Shown: piece by piece, positions 35,212 to 41,912 of the stretch
Position numbering within the stretch: position 1 is the first letter of the stretch
Layout of the letters: each line of letters begins with the position of its first letter
DNA from: Planctomycetaceae bacterium
GTDB lineage: Bacteria > Planctomycetota > Planctomycetia > Planctomycetales > Planctomycetaceae
Direction: 5' to 3'
Assembly (NCBI GenBank): GCA_014762625.1
Contig: JABURQ010000202.1
Span: 1-41,912 of the forward strand
DNA length: 41,912 bases
Notes under the pieces: model-generated
What the model was told of the DNA's origin: nothing
Database searches by the model: none
Seen by the model: the letters and a program-made list of their open reading frames with translations, nothing else
Program-made: the position numbers and the translations under genes

Positions 35212-35645
35212 GCGTCTTTGAATTCGTCGTCGTCGAATTCCATATCGTCGAAATTGCTGTCATCCCACTCGTTCTCATCCACGTCGCCGAGGAGTGCTTC
35301 ATCGCTGCTCCCGAAGTCGTCTGTCTCGAATTCATCATCTCCCTCCATCTCACTGAACTCATCGACTTCGCTGGCTTCCTCGGTTTCGTCGAAATATTCG
35401 AGTTCCTCCTCCTCAGTTGCTTTCTTCTTATCCTGCTTGGGAGCGGACGCGCTCTTGGGGCCCATAATGAAACCCAGAATCGGCAGTGCGATCACCCCGA
35501 CGCCGGCGAGAACCGCGACCCCTGCCATGATCAGAAGCATTCCGCTAAGTTGGCTTCCCATCAGCCCCATAATCAGGAGGAACAACATACAGCCGGCGGG
35601 AATAACGGCGACCAGCGACGACAGTGCAAAACCAACTTTACTCAC
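35208..35645 (-). CDS. Small membrane protein with a highly acidic tail
   Basis: The 145-residue protein has two membrane helices (about 4-28, [19 protein letters not shown]; and 34-62, [19 protein letters not shown]). A short Lys-rich turn (KQDKKK) and then about 75 residues dominated by Asp and Glu follow (ending [13 protein letters not shown]). Positive residues by the membrane and the long acidic tail suggest the tail is cytoplasmic. No function is recognised. Its stop overlaps that of the convergent permease by 4 bases (TTAG). Confidence 0.8.
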   Translation of the reverse strand: MSKVGFALSSLVAVIPAGCMLFLLIMGLMGSQLSGMLLIMAGVAVLAGVGVIALPILGFIMGPKSASAPKQDKKKATEEEELEYFDETEEASEVDEFSEMEGDDEFETDDFGSSDEALLGDVDENEWDDSNFDDMEFDDDEFKDA

Positions 35646-35821
35646 GGCAAAGACTCCTGGGATTGAATCCTCAAAAGGGGTGTGGATGCTACTCCTATGT
35701 TATGTCGGGTAAGATTGGGATCGCAAGCGGCGATTCGGTTGAATGTTGATCCCACGCCTGCGAGAGTTCTAATCAATCCGATTATAGCGGTCAGTGAACG
35801 CAGAAACGGGAAGGTATTAAA

Positions 35822-36535
35822 ATGGGATTGGGACGTCAAAAACCGCTCCCGCAAGTTGCTTGGGAGAGATTGAACCGTCAGATTGCTTCTTGTCGGGCGT
35901 GTCCGCGATTGCGCGAGCATTGCGAGACTGTGGCCCGCGAGAAACGACGAATGTTTGCTGACGAGGAGTATTGGGGACGTCCCGTGCCGAACTTCGGTGA
36001 TCCGCAGGCTCGGCTGTTGATTGTCGGCTTGGCGCCCGCCGCCCACGGAGCCAATCGGACCGGGAGAATGTTTACCGGTGATCGAAGTGGAGACTGGTTG
36101 TATCGCGCACTCCATAAAGCGGGTTTTGCGTCGCAATCGGAAGCGACATCCCTCGATGACGGTTTGACCTTGCGAGATTGCGCGATTACGGCAACCTGCC
36201 ATTGTGCGCCTCCTCAAAACAAACCGACACGGGAGGAGATTGAGAACTGTCGTGATTTCATGACACAATCGGTGGAAGTGCTGCCGGTGAAGGTCTTTCT
36301 GGCGCTGGGATCGATTGGATGGCGGGCGGTGATCGATTATGCCAAATCTGTCGGTTGGTGGACGCAAAAACTTCCCAAGTTCGGTCATGGCGAAACGTTG
36401 CAGTTGGAAAACGGATTGTGGCTTGTCGGCAGCTTTCATCCCTCGCAGCAGAATACCTTTACGGGAAAGTTGACCGAACCGATGTTCGATGCAGTTTTTC
36501 GACAGGTGCATGATTTACTCGAAAGCCCGGTCTAA
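35822..36535 (+). CDS. Family-5 (UDGb-type) uracil-DNA glycosylase with Fe-S cluster
   Basis: Removes uracil, and in this family often hypoxanthine, from DNA in base-excision repair. The 237-residue product has Fe-S cluster Cys candidates Cys24 and Cys27 (CRAC) with Cys128 and Cys143. The active-site region [18 protein letters not shown] at 67-84, the block [13 protein letters not shown] and the C-terminal HPSQQN motif (His206) match UDGb enzymes such as that of Thermus thermophilus. In this family the usual catalytic Asp of family-1 enzymes is absent, as here. GGAAGG lies about 7 bases before the ATG. Confidence 0.93.
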   Translation: MGLGRQKPLPQVAWERLNRQIASCRACPRLREHCETVAREKRRMFADEEYWGRPVPNFGDPQARLLIVGLAPAAHGANRTGRMFTGDRSGDWLYRALHKAGFASQSEATSLDDGLTLRDCAITATCHCAPPQNKPTREEIENCRDFMTQSVEVLPVKVFLALGSIGWRAVIDYAKSVGWWTQKLPKFGHGETLQLENGLWLVGSFHPSQQNTFTGKLTEPMFDAVFRQVHDLLESPV

Positions 36536-36676
36536 TCCCGTTGGACAGATACGACCCTTTAAAGGCTGAAATCTCGTGATATCTCGGTAATATATGAATT
36601 TTCTCAGTCGAGAATTACTGCGTGGCTTATAGTGTTATCAAGTTGGCTAAGATCGCTGTAGAGGGGAACACGGATC

Positions 36677-37267
36677 ATGCTCGAAAAACTCTGGTTCTCG
36701 ACTTTAATTCGAGGTCTGTTAGCAATTCTTTTTGGTTGCTCCATGCTCTGGTGGCCGGGTTTGACGCTCAAACTGGTGATCATGGTGTTCGGTTTTTTCG
36801 CCGTGTTGGAAGGGTTTGCTCTCATTGGCGGTGCGTTGGCATTTCAAAATGAACATCCTGATTGGTGGTTGCCGCTGGTGACCGGATTCGGAGTTTTGAT
36901 TCTCGGGTTGCTCGCCTTTTTCGCGCCTGGGGTCACGGGACTGGCGGTGCTCATCCTGATCGCGGCTCGCTTCATGGTGGTGGGGGTTACAGAAATCATG
37001 CTCGCGGTCCGAATTCGGAAAGCGATTGTCGGCGAATGGTTCTTACTGGCTCAAGGAGCATTGTCACTATGCCTGGGAATTCTTCTGGTTGCCTGGCCGG
37101 GGGTGAGTGCGGTTGCGTTAGCCTGGTTGTTCGGGAGCCTCGCACTCTTCAGTGGAGTCCTGACAGTCATCATTGCTCTCCGCTTTCGTGGCGATCTTCA
37201 AAAAGTTCGACAACAGGCCGAAGAAGAGATGGGGTTTGCTGATTCGACGGCTCCCGACTCCCATTGA
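36677..37267 (+). CDS. HdeD/DUF308-family membrane protein
   Basis: The 196-residue protein has six membrane helices in three pairs (LIRGLLAILFGCSMLWWPG; VIMVFGFFAVLEGFALIGG; LVTGFGVLILGLLAFFAPG; VLILIAARFMVVGVTEIML; LLAQGALSLCLGILLVAWPG; LAWLFGSLALFSGVLTVII). The repeated xxWPG or FAPG turn between helices is the HdeD/DUF308 hallmark. Members help acid or stress tolerance in E. coli, but the general function is unknown. GAGGGGA precedes the ATG. It converges on the AroD-AroE-like gene with no spacer: the two stop codons form TGATCA. Confidence 0.9.
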   Translation: MLEKLWFSTLIRGLLAILFGCSMLWWPGLTLKLVIMVFGFFAVLEGFALIGGALAFQNEHPDWWLPLVTGFGVLILGLLAFFAPGVTGLAVLILIAARFMVVGVTEIMLAVRIRKAIVGEWFLLAQGALSLCLGILLVAWPGVSAVALAWLFGSLALFSGVLTVIIALRFRGDLQKVRQQAEEEMGFADSTAPDSH

Positions 37268-38725
37268 TCAAACCACCAGCTTATTCACGGCTTCGTCAAA
37301 GTCCTCGCGATTGAGAGTTTCTCCCGTGACGGCTTTGAACATGGCCGAGAGATAGACGAATCCCAGTTCTTCAGGCGGGATCACCTGCGCTCCTCGCGCA
37401 GAAGCTTCACGTGTAAATTCGGTTTCCAACGGTAGTTGACTGAAATCAGCGATCGTCATTTCCGCGCGGAAAAACGCCGGGTTGAGTTCGGATTTCCCGT
37501 GACCGGCTCTGAGCGATTCATCGGCGATCACAGCGACATCAGTGTAAGTATCGTACAAATTCATGAACGGTATCTGGCGAACTTTCATGACCTGAGCCAC
37601 CTGCTTAGCGGCGATGTCGTCGGGGGACGTCACGCTGACGACGCAATCGCGTCGATTCAGGCCGTAAATTAAACTGCGGGCGAGAGGGTTCGTTCCGAAG
37701 ACCAGCACGTTTTGTTTGCCGAGCGTCTTCCCCTGTTCGTCCAGAGAGCCCTCGATCGTTTTGAGCATCACGCGCCATAACAGATTGAATCCCTGCCATT
37801 GCTCTTTTTTTCGGAACAGAAGATCGCAGGCTTTCGACTCGCGAACCGCGTCTTCTTCATGATCGGTGAATTGATGAAGATCGAGATGGATGGTCGGATT
37901 GACGAACATTCCCGGAACTTTCAGAGTTTCGAGTCGCTTACGAATCTTGTCGAGTTGTCCGACTTGAAACGGCAGACACCGAAACGATGAACCAGTTCTT
38001 TCAAAACCCCGATTGAGAACCCTGGCCATCAGCGGCTGGGTTCGATCGTATCCCACTAAACCGATGAAGCGGGTTTTGGCCGTAATGCTTTTGAAATCGT
38101 AGAGCTCGGTGAGATCGAATGCGGAAGCCTGACCGTCAAACGCTTCCATTCCCTTTTCGAGCGCCGCGTACAACCAGGGAGAACCGTATTTTCGCCCCAA
38201 CAGCGAAAACGTGATTCCCGATTTGCCGATCCCCATCCCCACAACCGGAAGCTCTCGCTTATCGACGACCGCCTTCAGCAAAGGCCACGCATCCTCAAAA
38301 TGGGGAGTGGCCCAGGTAAACTTCACGACATCCGCCTTCGCTTTCCAGGCGGCATCGAACATTCCGTTCACATCGCCGATCGGTTGATCGAGACTCGTCA
38401 GGCTGATCACTCTTTTGGTCTCGCCGAAACGGGGAATTTTGGTGGCGGTTTCCAGGTCGAGTTCGACGTAATCGGGGCCGCTGATAATCGCCTGCCGTAA
38501 CAGAGCGATCCGTTCCTCCTCCGAGCCTCCGAATTTGCCGCCATCTTCCGGTGTGCGACAGGAGACGATCACCGGCTTATCCAGACCGTGCGTTAATTCG
38601 CCGACGTCCGGAGCCTTAATCAGTCGATCGAGACACAACTCGATCATGTCCGCATACCGCGAAGCGTTGAGCAGATCGACCTTCGCCAGATTGCGGGATT
38701 CCGGAGTGACGGAAATACAAATCAT
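37268..38725 (-). CDS. AroD-AroE-like fusion lacking most catalytic residues
   Basis: The 485-residue protein joins a type I 3-dehydroquinate dehydratase-like half (about 1-215) to a shikimate dehydrogenase-like half (about 218-485). In the first half the scaffold is clear: MIELCLDRL (Glu29), VIVSCRTPEDGGKFGG (Arg57), YVELDLE and DVVKFTW with the Schiff-base Lys135. Yet the catalytic His position (VISxH) reads VISLT (Thr110), and the Arg after the IS of the family pattern reads Ser174 (ITFSLLG). In the second half FIGLVGYDRTQPLMARVLNRGF, LPFQV and VLVFGTNPLARSLIYGL mark the fold. The catalytic Lys block (NVTxPxK) is MFVNPTIHL and NTD is NLLW. It may be a pseudoenzyme or a remodelled enzyme; alignments are by eye. 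Confidence 0.8.
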   Translation of the reverse strand: MICISVTPESRNLAKVDLLNASRYADMIELCLDRLIKAPDVGELTHGLDKPVIVSCRTPEDGGKFGGSEEERIALLRQAIISGPDYVELDLETATKIPRFGETKRVISLTSLDQPIGDVNGMFDAAWKAKADVVKFTWATPHFEDAWPLLKAVVDKRELPVVGMGIGKSGITFSLLGRKYGSPWLYAALEKGMEAFDGQASAFDLTELYDFKSITAKTRFIGLVGYDRTQPLMARVLNRGFERTGSSFRCLPFQVGQLDKIRKRLETLKVPGMFVNPTIHLDLHQFTDHEEDAVRESKACDLLFRKKEQWQGFNLLWRVMLKTIEGSLDEQGKTLGKQNVLVFGTNPLARSLIYGLNRRDCVVSVTSPDDIAAKQVAQVMKVRQIPFMNLYDTYTDVAVIADESLRAGHGKSELNPAFFRAEMTIADFSQLPLETEFTREASARGAQVIPPEELGFVYLSAMFKAVTGETLNREDFDEAVNKLVV

Positions 38726-38770
38726 GATCGCGAGTTTCTAAGACAAGCTCTAACATTTCCGACTGAGGGA

Positions 38771-41170
38771 TCAATCCGCCACACTTTCGGCGGCAATCTG
38801 GCGATAAATTTCGGCCGCTTTTTGATAGGCCGGTTCGGCCTGTTTTTTGTCCTCTGCCGAAATCAATCCTTGCTTGCTGTTCCAGCAGGTTTCCACCGCT
38901 TTCACACACCATTCCGCCGACCGCCGGGACGCCCGAATCGGTTGGTCCGCCACCTCGACAAAAATCGGGTTCGTATGACAGGAAGGGAGAATCCGAACCG
39001 CCACCCAACTGGAGTGGGGAATATCGATGTCAAATTCCAGCGGAATCGTTTTTCCATCCGCGACGATTTCCTGTTTCGCGACGACTTGTCCGTTCACAAT
39101 CACTTCGACGGGAACCTTGCGCGAATCACCGATCCGACAACGCTCGACGTTCCAGTACGGTTTTTCATCGAGTCGACGATTGCGGATCGCTTCCGACTTG
39201 GCGGTCGGTTCCGGCTCGAGGAACGCCGCCGCATCGAATGACACTTTCACTTTGCCCGGTTTCTCCAGATCGAGTTGACTGATTTTCCCGTCCGATCCCG
39301 GCTCCCCGAGAGCAACATCATTGACTTGAAAATCCATCAGGTGGCTCAGGCCGTCGCCGCAGTAGCTCCGACCATCCTTCACACCCGCCACCCAGTTATC
39401 GAAGGTGAACTCCTCGGAGTCGTCCAGCTTCACGTAGATGCGACCGAGGCCGACTTTGTCCCCGAAAATGCACGGAAAATCGGTCTCGCCGCTAATGCGG
39501 GCTTTCATGCCGCAATTCAGGGTGTGATACCAGATGTTGAGTTCCCAGATTGCCGGCGTATCGACGGCAGAAATGAAGTCGCAGACGCCGTGCGCCACGG
39601 TCACGATGTATTCATTCGCCCCGATGCCGTCAAAGCGGGGGACTTCGTAGTCGGGAAGTTTATAAGCCGCTCGGCCGCGGACTCCCTGTCGTCGGCGGAA
39701 GATCTCGATCCGTTCTCCATTATCGCCGTAATCGGGCAGAGCGAGCCCCCAGCCGCTGTGACTGTATCCAACGACCCCGTCCTGTTCCTGCCCCCATTTC
39801 AGAATCGGTAACGTCCAGGTCGGCCATTCTTCGATGTACGTGGTGCCTGGGTAGTCGTCCTCTTTGAGTCGTAGCAGACACAAATGCCCCGCGTGCGAGG
39901 AAGGAAAACCGCTCACCTCCACGTCGTACCGCATCAGGTATTCGGGAGTCGATAGTTTCGACACGTCCCCTTCAAAGTATTTCTTCTGCGTGTACCAGCA
40001 CGGTCCCCAACTCAGCACACAACCGACGTTCAAATCCTCTCCCAGAATGTGGCGCATCATGTCGGCGGGAGTGACACCTTCCGTCGGGGCATCGTAATGA
40101 GCACAACCGGCGGCGTGGACGTGATGATCGCCCGAGAACCAGTTCCGTTGCGCCGGGTAAATCCAACGTTCGAGCTGGAAGTCCAGACCGTGCGTCGGTG
40201 TGCCGTCGGGAATGGTGACTTCCGTCGTTTTCGTCAGGTATTCCGGACCGCGGGTCACTTCAAACGTGTAATTACCGGGCGGCAGGATTACCGACTCGCC
40301 GTCTTCCCGATAAATCTGTTCGTGGAAGAAAAAGTCGGGAGCCAGACGACGTGACGGAGCCGGATAGACGCGTCCCCGTTGATCTTTGATCACGAACGAC
40401 GCCATCGCCGGCTTCCCGTCCACATCTTTGACACCGAGCAGCACTTCCACAGCAGGAGCACAGTTGAAGAGGATCGGTAGTTCGTTGCGGAATCCGATGT
40501 CCTGCGTTCCCTGTCCGACATTGAAGGAGAGCTCGGCTTCCCGTTTTCCGCTGTCGCGGGTGTAGATTTGAAGGATGCGATATTCCAGTTCCAATCCCGA
40601 AAGTGTCGGTTTGAGAGGCTGTTTGTCGAACGTGGTCAATTCGAGGAACCGGTTGCCGGTCTGATTCGGACGGACGAGATCCGGATCATCGGCCAGCGGC
40701 TTCTGTCGCGGTCCGCGTCCCCGCTGATAAATGGGAGCGGCGTTCGGACTCTGGGCCACCAGTTTCGCCGTCACGCCCGCTTCGTTATGAACTTTGACCA
40801 GAAACGTCCGCCAGCCGTGCTTGATCAATTCTTTGGGGGCAGGTCCTTCGGCAACTTTGACGCGGCTTTCCGGGTTGATATTCACGCCCGCCAGACAATA
40901 TTTGTCGAGGACGTCCTGAATGCCGATGATCGACTTCGCGACATCGTCCATTTCCATCGCCTCTTTGAGGGCTGCGGAGTCTTCCTCGGTGAGTGGAGAG
41001 CCGACATACGTCAAAGCCGTTTCCAGTCGTTTCGTAGCCGCCACAAACGGCTGATGAGCGACGTCATCGACCAGAGGAAGTTCTGGACCCTGCGCGATGA
41101 GAGCTGCCGAAGGTAGAGCACAGAATAGCGCGGCGAGCAGGATAAAGTTCATGTTTCTTAAGCGTGGCAT
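38771..41170 (-). CDS. Exported CehA/McbA-like PHP-domain protein
   Basis: The 799-residue protein has an N-terminal signal (MNFILLAALFCALPSAALIAQ, about residues 7-27). After a long strand-rich N-terminal part comes an Ig- or carboxypeptidase-regulatory-like segment (ILPPGNYTFEVTRGPEYLTK, about 290-320). A PHP-type domain follows with GDHHVHAAGC (His349, His350, His352). Further likely metal ligands are the His in GYSHSGWG and in TVAHGVCD. CehA/McbA members hydrolyse phosphoester or carbamate compounds; here the substrate is unknown. The start at 41170 is supported by a strong GGGAGGA site 5 bases upstream. Confidence 0.82.
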   Translation of the reverse strand: MPRLRNMNFILLAALFCALPSAALIAQGPELPLVDDVAHQPFVAATKRLETALTYVGSPLTEEDSAALKEAMEMDDVAKSIIGIQDVLDKYCLAGVNINPESRVKVAEGPAPKELIKHGWRTFLVKVHNEAGVTAKLVAQSPNAAPIYQRGRGPRQKPLADDPDLVRPNQTGNRFLELTTFDKQPLKPTLSGLELEYRILQIYTRDSGKREAELSFNVGQGTQDIGFRNELPILFNCAPAVEVLLGVKDVDGKPAMASFVIKDQRGRVYPAPSRRLAPDFFFHEQIYREDGESVILPPGNYTFEVTRGPEYLTKTTEVTIPDGTPTHGLDFQLERWIYPAQRNWFSGDHHVHAAGCAHYDAPTEGVTPADMMRHILGEDLNVGCVLSWGPCWYTQKKYFEGDVSKLSTPEYLMRYDVEVSGFPSSHAGHLCLLRLKEDDYPGTTYIEEWPTWTLPILKWGQEQDGVVGYSHSGWGLALPDYGDNGERIEIFRRRQGVRGRAAYKLPDYEVPRFDGIGANEYIVTVAHGVCDFISAVDTPAIWELNIWYHTLNCGMKARISGETDFPCIFGDKVGLGRIYVKLDDSEEFTFDNWVAGVKDGRSYCGDGLSHLMDFQVNDVALGEPGSDGKISQLDLEKPGKVKVSFDAAAFLEPEPTAKSEAIRNRRLDEKPYWNVERCRIGDSRKVPVEVIVNGQVVAKQEIVADGKTIPLEFDIDIPHSSWVAVRILPSCHTNPIFVEVADQPIRASRRSAEWCVKAVETCWNSKQGLISAEDKKQAEPAYQKAAEIYRQIAAESVAD

Positions 41171-41912
41171 GGCGTTCCTCCCGGATCAAAGTGGTTTGGA
41201 TTCATTCTGGACCGCCGACAATTCACATGCAATTCTTTTCCGCGCATGATTCGCCGGTTCGTCTCGTCTTTTCCACTCGGTGAAATTGATCTGGCTGTTT
41301 CGCAATGTATCGGCTCCTTTCGTCGTAACTCCTTTGATTCTGAAAGATGGGCTTTGGAAAAGATCCCATCATTGGCATCATTGAGATCTTTGGATGAAAC
41401 CCGTCAGTTTTGCCCATTTTGGGAACTCATCTTTGCTCGATCAGGCGGAATTTGTTATTGCACACTGTTTGAGACGTGAGGAGTCGGGAATCGGGATTCA
41501 GGAAACAGATATCTGTGCTGTGACGGCTTGGTCGCGTTTGACAGAAATTTCATTGTTTCATGGCTGAATCCCGAGGGTTTTCAACTTGACGATTTTGCAA
41601 GTTGTCATCTTGTCAAGTTGTCATCTTGGAACGAAACCCGATGGTTTTGCCCGGTTTTGGGTCCGTCCGCCGCGAAATCTGAAATCGCGTCTGTCTGGGA
41701 ATGGCCCGATGTGCTGCGTTTACAGTCAATTGTGAGACCACATCAGAAGATTGGGGGATGGAAGGAATCAGGAATCGGGAGTCAGGATTCAGATATCAGT
41801 GATGTGACCTCCTTGCGTTTCTCTAGTTGCTAATTGCCAGTTTCTAGTTTCTTCTCGGCAACTGACCACTGACCAATCACAACTAACAAAAAACCAAATT
41901 GCCAAAGATCGC
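41171..41912. other. 740-bp gene-free end of window with decayed repeats
   Basis: No coding look in any frame. It holds two degenerate copies of a module: 41397-41524 and 41634-41808 both run from AAACCCG..TTTTGCCC..TTTTGGG to GGAATCGGGA..CAGGA..CAGATATC..TGTGAC. A 16-bp tandem (CAAGTTGTCATCTTGT) lies between them. Close to the window end are several CTAGTT and ACTGACCA phrases. The rest, nearest the PHP gene, should hold its promoter. Confidence 0.55.
41598..41628. repeat. Tandem 15-bp direct repeat
   Basis: Two exact copies of CAAGTTGTCATCTTG (41598-41612 and 41614-41628) separated by one T, in the noncoding end region, suggesting slippage or a decayed repeat. Confidence 0.7.

Noticed and set aside
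41528-41833. A 101-codon frame at the window end
   Set aside because: It covers the tandem repeat and both module phrases, with no ribosome site.
1-41912. tRNA, rRNA and CRISPR arrays
   Set aside because: A reading of the gaps on both strands found no T-loop-like GTTCRA motif with a flanking acceptor stem, no rRNA-like block and no regularly spaced repeats.

Overview
The window looks like a chromosomal segment of a planctomycete (order Planctomycetales), judged by eye from the protein families. Secreted and lipoprotein hypotheticals are abundant. There is a secreted sulfatase with EF-hands, a DUF1570-type HExxH protein, a membrane-anchored alpha/alpha-toroid protein, a FlgI-like lipoprotein with HEAT-like repeats, an AroD-AroE-like fusion and a CehA/McbA-type PHP protein. 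Short operons are separated by palindromic or decayed intergenic repeats. No rRNA, tRNA, CRISPR array, transposase or phage structural gene was recognised.

Layout. 0-8 kb: a secreted hypothetical (-), a small Cys4 protein (-), a lipoprotein (-), a coiled-coil PD-(D/E)XK nuclease-like protein (+), a 670-bp repeat-rich gap, a secreted metallo-beta-lactamase-fold protein (-) and an AI-2E/PerM-type permease (-). 8-11 kb: the threonine-degradation pair tdh-kbl (+), separated by three hairpins, then a VOC/glyoxalase-fold protein (-). 11-13.4 kb: a stand-alone protein resembling the C-terminal domain of RarA/MgsA (+), a two-way terminator, an HTH plus receiver-domain protein (-) and a 670-bp gap. 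13.4-19.5 kb: smc (-), preceded by the FlgI-like HEAT lipoprotein (-). 19.8-23.8 kb: a ferrous-iron uptake cluster (+) behind a perfect 7-1-7 Fur-like palindrome, made of two FeoA proteins, FeoB, a small Cys-rich membrane protein and a secreted protein ending in a YHS/TRASH-like Cys motif. 23.9-32 kb: a DegT/DnrJ-type sugar aminotransferase, a TPR-like exported protein, the toroid protein (-), the HExxH protein (+) and the sulfatase (-). 32-37 kb: a fasciclin-domain protein, purM with an overlapping ABC-2 permease, an acidic-tail membrane protein (-), a family-5 uracil-DNA glycosylase and an HdeD/DUF308 membrane protein. 37-41 kb: the AroD-AroE-like fusion (-) and the PHP-domain protein (-). 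The last 740 bp hold only decayed repeats.

How the genes work together. Tdh oxidises threonine to 2-amino-3-ketobutyrate and Kbl cleaves that to glycine and acetyl-CoA. The Feo proteins import Fe(II), and the Fur-like palindrome implies repression by iron. Smc serves chromosome segregation, and the glycosylase, the RarA-like protein and perhaps the PD-(D/E)XK protein serve DNA maintenance. Much of the rest is envelope or exported machinery of unknown role.

Most notable points: an AroD-AroE-like fusion that seems to lack most catalytic residues of both halves; a coiled-coil nuclease-like protein with repeated FSLD-type motifs; a RarA C-terminal domain without its ATPase; an excisionase-type HTH joined to a receiver; the Fur-like operator; and several convergent gene pairs whose stop codons overlap or touch. 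All family assignments are from motif recognition, with no database search.
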